NCBI GenBank assembly: GCA_003567135.1
Contig: PXAI01000303.1
Location: 1-5,968 of the forward strand
Source of the DNA: Balneolia bacterium
GTDB taxonomy: Bacteria > Bacteroidota > Rhodothermia > Balneolales > Cyclonatronaceae
Direction: 5' to 3'
Length of the DNA stretch: 5,968 nt
Both the position numbers and the translations under genes were made by a program. Below, one piece after another: positions 1-5,968 of this stretch. The notes beneath the pieces are model-generated. The model was not told where the DNA came from. It worked only from the letters and a program-made list of their open reading frames with translations, and ran no database searches. The number at the start of each line of letters is the position of its first letter. The first letter of the stretch is position 1.

Positions 1-975
1 ACGGCATTTTTTGTCGCTAATACTGCCATAGCGCAAAGTACAGTAACCAGGCTCTCTGATATAGAATTTGCCGGAATCAGTTCAGTAGCCCATATCGATG
101 CTGATCAGTTTCTTATAACACTGAAATCCGATTCCAGTCTTGCATTTATTTATGATGCAGCATCCGATTCAGTAACCAAACATCTACCCGCGGAGCTTCC
201 TGACCGGCATATGAATACGGGGATAGATTTTGGGCTGCATGATCAACAACGCAGCGAATTTATTCTTTTTTCTGACAGCGGCTGGCTCATTCGGATAAAC
301 AGGGAAGGAGAGATCATTGGTGAAAACCGGATCCAAACTGGAACGGTCAATTTTGGTGTGATTCACGGAAATCAGCTTTGGTTGAGCATATCAGGGCGTA
401 TACCGGCAAGGGAACTCAAAGCCGGAAATCCGGTAGAAGTTGCAAGAGTTTTTTCAATGGATGATTTCCGGATGATCAACCGCATTCAGCTTAGTGCTTA
501 TCAGCTGGGAATTGAAATTGATCCGGAGATATCCTCAAATTCACGAATAAGTTTATATCCTTTTATAATCCCGCTTGGAAACAGGCGCATTTTATCCACT
601 GTAACCGGATCAGCAAGCATTAATCTGCTGGATGATTCAGGAAACGTTATTTCTTCGTTCTCTGAATCAGATATCTTTTTTGAGGCCGCAGAACACCGGT
701 CACACGGTTCTGGAATCAGGATTCCTGCTGTACAAACGGGAGCAGAGATAAAGAATGGTGGCGTGATGTTCACCAACGGAAACCGGTATCAAAACCGACC
801 GTTTAATGTAAGCTTGTTAACTATAGAAGATGATCGTTTAATCAGTAAAACTTCTGAAGTTGAGTTTGAGCATGTATTCAGCTCAATCAAGGTGAGTACC
901 GGTGTGCAATACAGGTTGTTCTACGATTCATTTCCAACTCAGGCGAACTATCTCATTCTGGAGCGGCTACCGTAA
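1..975 (+). CDS. Secreted beta-rich protein, probable beta-propeller (5' end outside window)
   Basis: The frame is open from the first base to a TAA at 973-975, giving 324 residues with the start codon missing. The first visible residues (TAFFVANTAIAQS) look like the end of a signal peptide with a signal peptidase I site after AIA (residue 11), so only a short stretch is probably missing and the mature protein would begin inside the window. An internal ATG at 211 is not a likely start, because the upstream codons carry the signal peptide and coherent protein sequence. The rest alternates short hydrophobic strands with turns such as DADQFLIT, SDSGWLIRINREGEIIG and LLDDSGNVISSF, spaced like blades of a six-bladed or NHL-type propeller. 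No catalytic motif and no lipobox are visible. Function is unknown; periplasmic or outer-surface location is inferred from the signal peptide. It overlaps the oppositely directed tsaC by 9 bases. The coding call is secure; the propeller fold is an inference from strand pattern. Confidence 0.8.
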   Translation, partial: TAFFVANTAIAQSTVTRLSDIEFAGISSVAHIDADQFLITLKSDSSLAFIYDAASDSVTKHLPAELPDRHMNTGIDFGLHDQQRSEFILFSDSGWLIRINREGEIIGENRIQTGTVNFGVIHGNQLWLSISGRIPARELKAGNPVEVARVFSMDDFRMINRIQLSAYQLGIEIDPEISSNSRISLYPFIIPLGNRRILSTVTGSASINLLDDSGNVISSFSESDIFFEAAEHRSHGSGIRIPAVQTGAEIKNGGVMFTNGNRYQNRPFNVSLLTIEDDRLISKTSEVEFEHVFSSIKVSTGVQYRLFYDSFPTQANYLILERLP

Positions 976-1917
976 TCCTGCTGCCTTATCTATTCTGTTC
1001 GAGAGCGCGATAGTCAGCTCGTTTACTGTTTTGACTTCCTCCGAAAACCGTTCTATCCCAATCGATTTTTTCCCTTCAAAGTCGGCTCTTCTAAACCAGT
1101 CGTATAATTCCCGGGCTAGACGCTCATAATCCCTTTTGAAATGTACCGCAATACTTCCTTTTTGCGGAGCCATCTTTCGGTCGTGCAGCAGATAGAGTGT
1201 TTCAGGATCATTGGTTTCATCATCATCCAGCCAGAAGACGTTTGCCTTTGGTGAGTAATGCGAGTACTTCATGCCCGGACTTTTCGGTGTTTCAACCTTC
1301 GAACCCGTATGGTCGGCATTTACCACATTAATCCCGCACTTTTCCCTGATGGCGGCTGCGGTAATGAAGCCCGGACGTAAAATCTGCGCCGGATGAGTCG
1401 TGACATCAAGCACGGTGGATTCAAGTCCGATTTCGCAGTCACCGCCGTTTAAGATTGGAATTGAGTTACCGAAGTCTGCTGTAACGTGTTCAGCTTTAGT
1501 AGGGCTGGGGCGGCCTGATTTGTTCGCACTTGGTGCAACAAGCGGTCCTGCCAGGCTGATTAACTTAAGCGCATCAGGATGTTCGGGCATTCTCAGCGCA
1601 ACGGTGTCGAGTCCTGCGGTAATGCTGTCGAGTACGGCAGGTTTGCGTTTGAATACAAGTGTAAGCGGGCCGGGCCAGAATTTTTGCATCAGGTTTTTTG
1701 CCTGTGCCGGAACCTGCGCCGCAAAATCGTGAACCATATTTACTGTGCTGATATGCACAATCAGCGGATTATCGACAGGGCGCCCTTTGGTCTGAAATAT
1801 TTTCTGGATTGCGCCCGGATTCCACGCGGAAGCACCAAGCCCGTAAACCGTTTCGGTAGGGAAGGCAACGAGATTGCCCTGTTTAAGGATCTCAGCGTAA
1901 GTCTCGAATGGCACCAT
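967..1917 (-). CDS. tsaC: Threonylcarbamoyl-AMP synthase (Sua5/YrdC/TsaC, two-domain form)
   Basis: This 316-residue cytoplasmic enzyme makes L-threonylcarbamoyl-AMP from threonine, bicarbonate and ATP, the first step of t6A formation at position 37 of ANN-decoding tRNAs; TsaD with TsaB/TsaE then transfers the group. The YrdC domain (about residues 8-190) shows PTETVYGLG (20-28), FQTKGRPVDNPL (41-52), FWPGPLT (80-86), APSANKSGRPSPT (128-140), GLESTVLD (164-171) and LRPG (180-183). The linker SPGMKYSHYSPKA (213-225) and the following 90 or so residues form the Sua5 C-terminal domain, so this is the long Sua5-type protein rather than the short TsaC of E. coli; 316 residues fits the long form. 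The ATG at 1917 is preceded in frame by a stop with no other start codon between, which fixes the start. No clear Shine-Dalgarno is present. A candidate promoter lies about 40 bp upstream. Its 3' end overlaps the convergent propeller gene with no terminator between them. Confidence 0.96.
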   Translation of the reverse strand: MVPFETYAEILKQGNLVAFPTETVYGLGASAWNPGAIQKIFQTKGRPVDNPLIVHISTVNMVHDFAAQVPAQAKNLMQKFWPGPLTLVFKRKPAVLDSITAGLDTVALRMPEHPDALKLISLAGPLVAPSANKSGRPSPTKAEHVTADFGNSIPILNGGDCEIGLESTVLDVTTHPAQILRPGFITAAAIREKCGINVVNADHTGSKVETPKSPGMKYSHYSPKANVFWLDDDETNDPETLYLLHDRKMAPQKGSIAVHFKRDYERLARELYDWFRRADFEGKKSIGIERFSEEVKTVNELTIALSNRIDKAAGLR

Positions 1918-1957
1918 AGATTTTAGAAATCGAAAAACTCAATTACAGGTTGATGCT

Positions 1958-1965
1958 CAAAGATA
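1958..1965 (-). promoter_or_regulatory. Candidate -7 element (TAnnTTTG type) for tsaC
   Basis: Read on the - strand these bases are TATCTTTG, an exact match to the TAnnTTTG -7 consensus of the Bacteroidota primary sigma factor. It lies 40 bp before the tsaC ATG, which would give a leader of about 33 nt. No TTG -33 element is found at the usual spacing of about 19 bp (a TTTG lies nearer, at about 13 bp), so the call rests on the -7 box and its position alone. Confidence 0.4.
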
Positions 1966-2034
1966 GTACAATCCTGATCAAATTTAGTGAGCCGCATCTA
2001 TTTTATGATGAATCTAAACAAGAGCCGGGAAATT

Positions 2035-2052
2035 TGTGATAATAATATCACA
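2035..2052. repeat. Short inverted repeat, weak hairpin
   Basis: TGTGAT and ATCACA flank the spacer AATAAT, giving a 6-bp stem with a 6-nt loop. It sits 8 bp from the strong hairpin at 2061-2091. It could be a small operator (TGTGA-N6-TCACA resembles the symmetric half-sites bound by CRP/FNR-family regulators) or a weak RNA stem. There is no independent support for either role. Confidence 0.35.
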
Positions 2053-2060
2053 CAAAAAAT

Positions 2061-2091
2061 AAGGGCTGCTTCTATTCAGGAAGCAGCCCTT
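2061..2091. terminator. Strong hairpin of terminator type inside a divergent intergenic region
   Basis: The arms AAGGGCTGCTTC (2061-2072) and GAAGCAGCCCTT (2080-2091) pair perfectly over 12 bp around a 7-nt loop. Reading leftward (- strand) the stem is followed by ATTTTTTGTG, a good U-tract; reading rightward it is followed by TCTATTTG after two stem-end T's, a poorer one. It therefore looks like an intrinsic terminator, better leftward but possibly bidirectional. Its placement is odd: tsaC and the HisN-like gene both point away from it, so it ends no visible gene. Confidence 0.7.
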
Positions 2092-2424
2092 TCTATTTGA
2101 TTCGACTGTAATCAAGAGGTTTGGTAGATCGTTGGGAAAGTATCTCCTAATCCTCACTTAAAAATCAGGCTAAATGCAGTTAATAACAATACAAAATTAG
2201 GTGATGGCTTAAAATAAGTTTATTAATATGGGGTATTTATCCAAAAAAGCGCTTACAGCGAATTTAAAAAATACTGGAAAGCGGTTACATCAGGGCTTGA
2301 ATTAGTGCATTTTTTTCGGAATTCTGTGATATTTAAACTGATCAATGAATAACAGTGGCAGTATCCGTATTTTTAGGGCGTTTAAGATTGCATCGTAAAC
2401 AGAACCTGAAACCCAAAATTGATT

Positions 2425-3198
2425 ATGACCGATTACAAAAACCTGCTTGACTATGCCGTAAAAATTGCGCGTGCAGGAGGACAGGAAACGCTGAAATATT
2501 TCAAAAAAGATGTTCAGGTTCAGATTAAAGATGATGCTTCGCCCGTAACGGAAGCTGATCAGGCTGCGGAGCGTGTGATGAGAAAGCTGATTCAGAACGA
2601 ATTTCCCGGTCACGGAATTCTGGGTGAGGAATTCGGGCTCCATCAGGAAGATGCAGACGTTCAGTGGATTCTTGATCCGATTGACGGCACAGTCGGGTTT
2701 ATCCACGGAATACCTTTATATACCACGCTCGTTGGCGTAACTGTAAATGGCGAGCCCGTTGCAGGCGTAATTTGCGCGCCGTATATGGATGAGCTCGTCT
2801 GTGCTGCTAAAGGACACGGCGCCTGGTTTAACGGAAAACAAACGAAGATCCGAAAACTTAAGGAGCTGGATGAAGCCTCTCTGATGACATCCGACGTTCA
2901 GTATTTTGATACCTACGGATACAAAAAATCTTTTAATCATTTACTGAAACTTGTTCGAACACACCGCACCTGGGGTGATGCATACGGCCACCTGATGGTC
3001 GCTACCGGACGTGCTGATATTATGCTTGATCCCGTTCTTAGCGTTTGGGACGCAGGTCCGTTGCTTACTATAATTACAGAGGCCGGTGGTGCGTTTACTG
3101 ATTTGGAGGGCAATGCCAGAATTACCGGCGGAAACGGAATCGGCTGCCCGGCTGAATGGTCAGATACGTTAATCAATATTTTTAAAACACATCGTTAA
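2425..3198 (+). CDS. hisN: Inositol monophosphatase superfamily phosphatase, HisN-like (probable histidinol-phosphatase)
   Basis: This 257-residue cytoplasmic, Mg-dependent phosphatase belongs to the IMPase/FIG superfamily and has the usual length. Metal-site motifs are present: E43-A-D upstream, GEE (67-69), DPIDGT (84-89), and W208-D209 of the second signature. The block RTWGDAYGHLMVATGRADIMLDP (181-203) and the GAWFNGK segment (132-138) resemble the HisN type of histidinol-phosphatase known from actinobacteria and plants, which removes phosphate from L-histidinol phosphate in histidine synthesis. No other his gene is in view, so the substrate is not proven; myo-inositol phosphate, PAP or another sugar phosphate are alternatives. 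The ATG at 2425 was chosen over a TTG two codons earlier (2419) because it is the standard codon and gives the usual N-terminus. No Shine-Dalgarno is apparent. The stop overlaps the start of the next gene (TAATG), so the two are surely cotranscribed and probably translationally coupled. The second signature reads WDAGP where WDxAA is commoner, which also occurs in relatives. Confidence 0.85.
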   Translation: MTDYKNLLDYAVKIARAGGQETLKYFKKDVQVQIKDDASPVTEADQAAERVMRKLIQNEFPGHGILGEEFGLHQEDADVQWILDPIDGTVGFIHGIPLYTTLVGVTVNGEPVAGVICAPYMDELVCAAKGHGAWFNGKQTKIRKLKELDEASLMTSDVQYFDTYGYKKSFNHLLKLVRTHRTWGDAYGHLMVATGRADIMLDPVLSVWDAGPLLTIITEAGGAFTDLEGNARITGGNGIGCPAEWSDTLINIFKTHR

Positions 3199-5486
3199 TG
3201 AAAAGATTTCTATTACTTTTCTTCATCATTTGCGCGGTACCGGCGCTTTTGAAAAGTCAGTCAGCTGATGAACTGCCGGGGGATTATGAGCAGTTTCCGC
3301 GGCTGGATTACGTTTTTAACAATCTCCAGCTAAATCTTGAGGTCAATCCTGACGCGCGCACTTTTGCCGGAACGGCCACGTACACGATTACGCCCAAAAC
3401 CACAGCCGCCGAAGAGCTTATTCTTGATAGTCGTGAGCTCTCCGTCAAATCTGTGATGGTAGCCGGATCGGAAGCTGAATTTGAGATTGAGGCCGGAAAA
3501 CTGATCATTGACATTCCTGAAAACCGGCGAACCGGATCGCGTGAATTCGAGGTGAAAATAGAGTATGAAACCACTCCGGAATTTGGCGTTTTAAAAACTC
3601 CGGAAGGCACATTATTCACCTCAACGCTGCCATTTGCCCGTTCTCACTGGGTTCCTGTCTTTGATCATCCCCGCGTAACGTTTTCGTATGTAGCCCGAAT
3701 TATGGTTCCTGAAGGCAAAACGGCAGTATCAAACGGATTTCTGGAATCGGAATCTTCGGCTGAAAACGGTAATAAAGTTTTTAACTGGAAATCAGCGCAA
3801 AAAATTTCGGCTACAGATCTTGGGATTGTGGTTGGCAGGCTCAGCTACGAAGAAATTATTTCAGGGATCAAACCGGTTCGCGTTTATCGGGAGGATGAAA
3901 TAATTAGTCGTGAGCGAAAGAATGAGCTAACACGTGCGGCGTCCAGAAAGCTCGGGGAAGTCCAGCGTCAGTACCGGATGGAGTTTCCGTATGACGGACT
4001 CAGCCTTATCGTTTTACCGGATCATTTCTGGGAGACTAAGCCATATCTTGCAGGAATGGGATATCTGTTTACGAATAAGGGGAGCCTCGAAAATCAGCTG
4101 AATAGTGTGGTTGAAGCGCAGTGGGTCGGCGTATGGCAGAGGCCGGAACAGTGGAGTGATGCAGCCGGTACGGTTCTGATGCAAAATCTCATCCGGGCTG
4201 AAAGACAAAACGAAAAGCCGAATATTCTCGATTTTCCGGAAACGTCCGTGTACCCCTGGTTCAATCCGCTGAAATATGAAAAATGGAATGGGATGATGGC
4301 TGAGATGAACGCATCCGATAAAAGGGTTATCCGGGAGACCGTTCAGCCCTTGCTTTACCGCGGCCAGGGCGTTTACGGATGGCAGGATTTTGCGAAAATA
4401 TGGTATGAGGAGTCAGGGCGCTACAAAAGCTCGGTTCCGGAATTTACTGAAACGGAAGAGAAGCCCGAACCGGTGATGTTCGATCTTGTATTTGAGAGAA
4501 ACTCTGAAAATAACCGGATTGAAGTCATTCTTGAGCCGAGAGATGAGATTAGAAATGAAAAGCTTGAAATCCCGCTGATAATTTTTCAGGCTGGGGATCA
4601 GAGAACAGAAACGGTCGAAATTCTTAAAACCGGCGGATCACAAAATCTTGATGTCGGTTCGGGTGTGCAAAACATAACCGTAGATTACGATAAACTGGAC
4701 GGCGTAGATTTCTTTGAAATGAAAGATCTTTCGTTCTGGCTGCACCAAATTCGCCGTGATCCTTCACCGGAAAGAAGGGAACGAGCCGCTTTGGCGATGC
4801 CGCGCTTTAGGGATGATCCCGATATTCAGCTGGCATTAAGTGATTATTTGCGTCAGGAAGAAAGTACAAACGTTCGCACCGCAATGATCAGAGCGCTTAG
4901 CGATATTGTTGAGGGCGCATCAGGAACTGATCAGGTTTTCTTAACGATGTCCCGCAACGCAAGCGGCGAAGAGCTCGTTGCCGTGGTGGATGCTTTCTGG
5001 TACTACGAAGGGAATTCTCAGGTGATTGAAGTGCTTTCCCGAATCGCGCTTTCGAATCGCAATCCTGAGGCGGCCGTGACGGCTATTTCGGTATATCGCC
5101 ATGTGGCGGGCATGGATCGTTTTAATGAACTGGCGCGCAGAATCCTGCTTGGCAGTCAGAGCCCGCAGGTTAAGGCCGGTTTAATCAGAGAACTTTTCCG
5201 CTCTGATCAAATGAACGTAGCTGTGAATACGAGTCTCGACGTTTTGGAAGGAAACTTCCCGTACGCAATGCGCGCTGAAGCGTTTAATATGCTGGTCACG
5301 CACGACCGCAAACGCGAACTTCGCTCGGTCATGACAAAGCTTTCTACCGATAATGATCCCAGAATCAGATATCTGGTTTTACAGCACGCCGATGTATTGG
5401 AGCCCAACCAGATGAATGATCTTCTTGAAAAAAGATATTTTTCTGAGTTTGATCAGCGGGTCAGGGTGATATTTGAAGATTTCTAA
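3198..5486 (+). CDS. Exported M1 aminopeptidase-like protein with degenerate zinc site and HEAT-like C-terminus (pseudo-peptidase)
   Basis: This 762-residue protein starts at an ATG sharing one base with the preceding stop. Residues 1-22 (MKRFLLLFFI..., ending near KSQS) form a signal peptide; C12 lies inside the hydrophobic core and is not a lipobox. Residues about 35-220 resemble the N-terminal beta domain of M1 peptidases (LDYVFNNLQLNLEVN, FAGTATYTI, FARSHWVPVFDHP at 146-158, where the M1 family has an aromatic/PxxDxP-type segment). Residues about 225-410 correspond to the thermolysin-like domain. There LAGMGYLF (284-291) takes the place of GAMEN, and SVVEAQWVG (303-311) takes the place of HELAHQWFG; residue 326, where the third ligand is expected 18 residues on, is valine. 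All zinc ligands and the catalytic glutamate are thus gone. A short beta region follows (about 425-500), then helical HEAT-like repeats (about 510-760). Peptidase activity is not expected; a periplasmic binding or scaffold role is inferred. A strong terminator follows at once. Confidence 0.87.
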   Translation: MKRFLLLFFIICAVPALLKSQSADELPGDYEQFPRLDYVFNNLQLNLEVNPDARTFAGTATYTITPKTTAAEELILDSRELSVKSVMVAGSEAEFEIEAGKLIIDIPENRRTGSREFEVKIEYETTPEFGVLKTPEGTLFTSTLPFARSHWVPVFDHPRVTFSYVARIMVPEGKTAVSNGFLESESSAENGNKVFNWKSAQKISATDLGIVVGRLSYEEIISGIKPVRVYREDEIISRERKNELTRAASRKLGEVQRQYRMEFPYDGLSLIVLPDHFWETKPYLAGMGYLFTNKGSLENQLNSVVEAQWVGVWQRPEQWSDAAGTVLMQNLIRAERQNEKPNILDFPETSVYPWFNPLKYEKWNGMMAEMNASDKRVIRETVQPLLYRGQGVYGWQDFAKIWYEESGRYKSSVPEFTETEEKPEPVMFDLVFERNSENNRIEVILEPRDEIRNEKLEIPLIIFQAGDQRTETVEILKTGGSQNLDVGSGVQNITVDYDKLDGVDFFEMKDLSFWLHQIRRDPSPERRERAALAMPRFRDDPDIQLALSDYLRQEESTNVRTAMIRALSDIVEGASGTDQVFLTMSRNASGEELVAVVDAFWYYEGNSQVIEVLSRIALSNRNPEAAVTAISVYRHVAGMDRFNELARRILLGSQSPQVKAGLIRELFRSDQMNVAVNTSLDVLEGNFPYAMRAEAFNMLVTHDRKRELRSVMTKLSTDNDPRIRYLVLQHADVLEPNQMNDLLEKRYFSEFDQRVRVIFEDF

Positions 5487-5492
5487 AATGAG

Positions 5493-5534
5493 ATAAAACA
5501 GAAAAGCCGGTATCAGCCGGCTTTTCTGTTTTAT
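5493..5534. terminator. Bidirectional intrinsic terminator
   Basis: The arms at 5493-5510 (ATAAAACAGAAAAGCCGG) and 5517-5534 are perfect reverse complements over 18 bp around a 6-nt loop (TATCAG). The GC core (GCCGG/CCGGC) is flanked by A-rich and T-rich arms, so each strand ends in a T-rich run. It begins 7 bp after the stop of the M1-like gene and lies about 54 bp from the end of the convergent permease gene, as expected of a shared terminator. Confidence 0.92.
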
Positions 5535-5587
5535 GCGTTATGGTCGCTATGTTGACCTTTATTGCATCTTGCAGGGGTTAAGGAAAA

Positions 5588-5968
5588 TCACCCTGAATAT
5601 CTTACCCATTTAATGATTTCCTTCAGGCTGGCGCTTTTACCGTACATCAGGATTCCAACTCTGTAAATCCGCGCGCTCAGCCACATCAGGGCGAAGAAGG
5701 TGAGCACAAGCAGTACCAGCGAAAGCGCAATTTCCCAGAACGGAACGCTCATCACCGCTATTCGGACGGGCATCAGAATTGGTGCGAATAGCGGAATCAG
5801 CGAAAGCACGACCGAAAGGGTAGAGTCCGGGTCTGCCGAAACGGTTCCGAGAAACAAAATCGGAATGATGATGGGCAGAGAAACGAGAAGCGTAAGCTGC
5901 TGATTATCTGATTCCGACTCAAGTGCTGATCCAACTGCGGCAAAAAGCGCGCTGTAGATCAGATATCC
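5588..5968 (-). CDS. ABC-2 type transporter permease, C-terminal part (NatB-like; 5' end outside window)
   Basis: The - strand frame is open from the window edge to a TGA at 5588-5590, giving the last 126 residues of a membrane protein. A TTG at 5857 is not a start, since coherent sequence continues upstream (GYLIYSALFAAVGSALESES at the edge). Numbering from the edge, hydrophobic segments lie at about 1-15, 27-43, 51-68 and 79-98. Conserved features of the NatB/ABC2 permease group are ESESDNQQLT (17-26), DPDSTLSVVLSLIPLFAP (47-64), MPVR (66-69) and the cytoplasmic end IYRVGILMYGKSASLKEIIKWVRY (101-124). Such permeases pair with an ATP-binding subunit for export across the inner membrane; the ATPase gene should lie just upstream, beyond the window. 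The substrate cannot be told from this piece; Na+ export is known only for the NatAB namesake. It converges on the M1-like gene and shares its terminator. Confidence 0.9.
   Translation of the reverse strand, partial: GYLIYSALFAAVGSALESESDNQQLTLLVSLPIIIPILFLGTVSADPDSTLSVVLSLIPLFAPILMPVRIAVMSVPFWEIALSLVLLVLTFFALMWLSARIYRVGILMYGKSASLKEIIKWVRYSG

Larger units (their letters stand above)
1918..2424. other. Intergenic region between divergent genes, about 500 bp
   Basis: This AT-rich gap separates the divergent starts of tsaC and the HisN-like gene. It contains the candidate tsaC promoter, a weak hairpin at 2035-2052 and a strong hairpin at 2061-2091. From 2092 to 2424 I find no convincing gene, tRNA or repeat: stop codons are frequent in all frames, the longest + strand ATG frame is 25 codons (2228-2305), and a - strand frame entering from the right is a shadow of the phosphatase gene. 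No good TAnnTTTG promoter match for the HisN-like gene was found; the nearest (TAAGTTTA at 2215-2222) misses the last base and lacks a -33 partner. The gap is longer than two promoters need, and its hairpin suggests an unseen transcript. Confidence 0.7.

Noticed and set aside
1400..1926. Two overlapping + strand frames of 110 and 115 codons
   Set aside because: They lie opposite the conserved YrdC domain of tsaC and have no recognisable content.
2029..2036. GAAATTTG as a rightward promoter for a small RNA ending at 2091
   Set aside because: The first base of TAnnTTTG is wrong, no TTG lies 19 bp upstream, and the transcript would be only about 50 nt.
2095..2160. Possible tRNA (a GATTCGA-like stretch near 2099)
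   Set aside because: No acceptor, D or anticodon stem can be drawn around it, and the T-loop consensus is not met.
2228..2305. 25-codon + strand ORF (MGYLSKKALTANLKNTGKRL...) in the intergenic gap
   Set aside because: It is basic and begins with ATG, but it has no ribosome binding site, no promoter match and a length expected by chance in an AT-rich gap. It would need conservation or expression data.
2309..2317. T-run after 2300 as a second rightward terminator
   Set aside because: No stable stem precedes the T-run.
2302..2706. 134-codon - strand frame across the start of the phosphatase gene
   Set aside because: Most of it is antisense to the well-supported HisN-like gene, and its translation shows no domain or coherent composition; it is a shadow frame.
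3231..3236. Cys12 of the M1-like protein as a lipoprotein attachment site
   Set aside because: The residues before it (FII) do not fit a lipobox and the cysteine lies in the middle of the hydrophobic segment; a signal peptidase I site near residue 20 fits better.
5700..5903. 67-codon + strand frame rich in Ser, Thr and Gly
   Set aside because: It is the complement of the permease membrane segments; the low-complexity look comes from antisense of hydrophobic codons.

Overview
The window (about 45% GC by eye) holds three complete genes and two cut by its edges. Gene style suggests a Balneolota/Rhodothermota/Bacteroidota-type bacterium. The reasons are weak or absent Shine-Dalgarno sequences before every start, a TAnnTTTG-type promoter element ahead of tsaC, secreted proteins of the kind common in that group, and an ABC-2 permease ending (IYRVGILMYGK...) that I associate with those lineages. 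The lineage is an inference, since no rRNA or marker gene is present.

Layout from left to right: (1) the 3' part of a secreted, beta-rich, probably beta-propeller protein on the + strand (1-975). (2) A tail-to-tail overlapping gene on the - strand for the two-domain Sua5/YrdC threonylcarbamoyl-AMP synthase (967-1917), which makes the precursor of the tRNA modification t6A. (3) A gap of about 500 bp between divergent genes, with a likely tsaC promoter and a strong 12-bp hairpin with the character of a terminator that no neighbouring gene explains. (4) A two-gene + strand unit: an inositol-monophosphatase-superfamily enzyme of HisN-like type (2425-3198), then, with a 1-base TAATG overlap, a 762-residue exported protein (3198-5486) with the fold plan of an M1 aminopeptidase and a C-terminal HEAT-like helical region. 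(5) A perfect 18-bp stem terminator (5493-5534) between convergent genes. (6) The C-terminal part of an ABC-2 type (NatB-like) permease on the - strand, running off the right edge.

The most notable item is the 762-residue protein. At the position of the M1 zinc motif HExxH-x18-E, all three metal ligands and the catalytic glutamate are replaced (S303, V304, A307, V326), while the flanking Q-W-x-G and the spacing remain. The GAMEN-equivalent glutamate is also lost. It is best read as a pseudo-peptidase, possibly a binding or scaffold protein. No mobile element, CRISPR array, tRNA or rRNA was seen, and apart from this protein and the unexplained hairpin the region looks like ordinary chromosomal housekeeping sequence.
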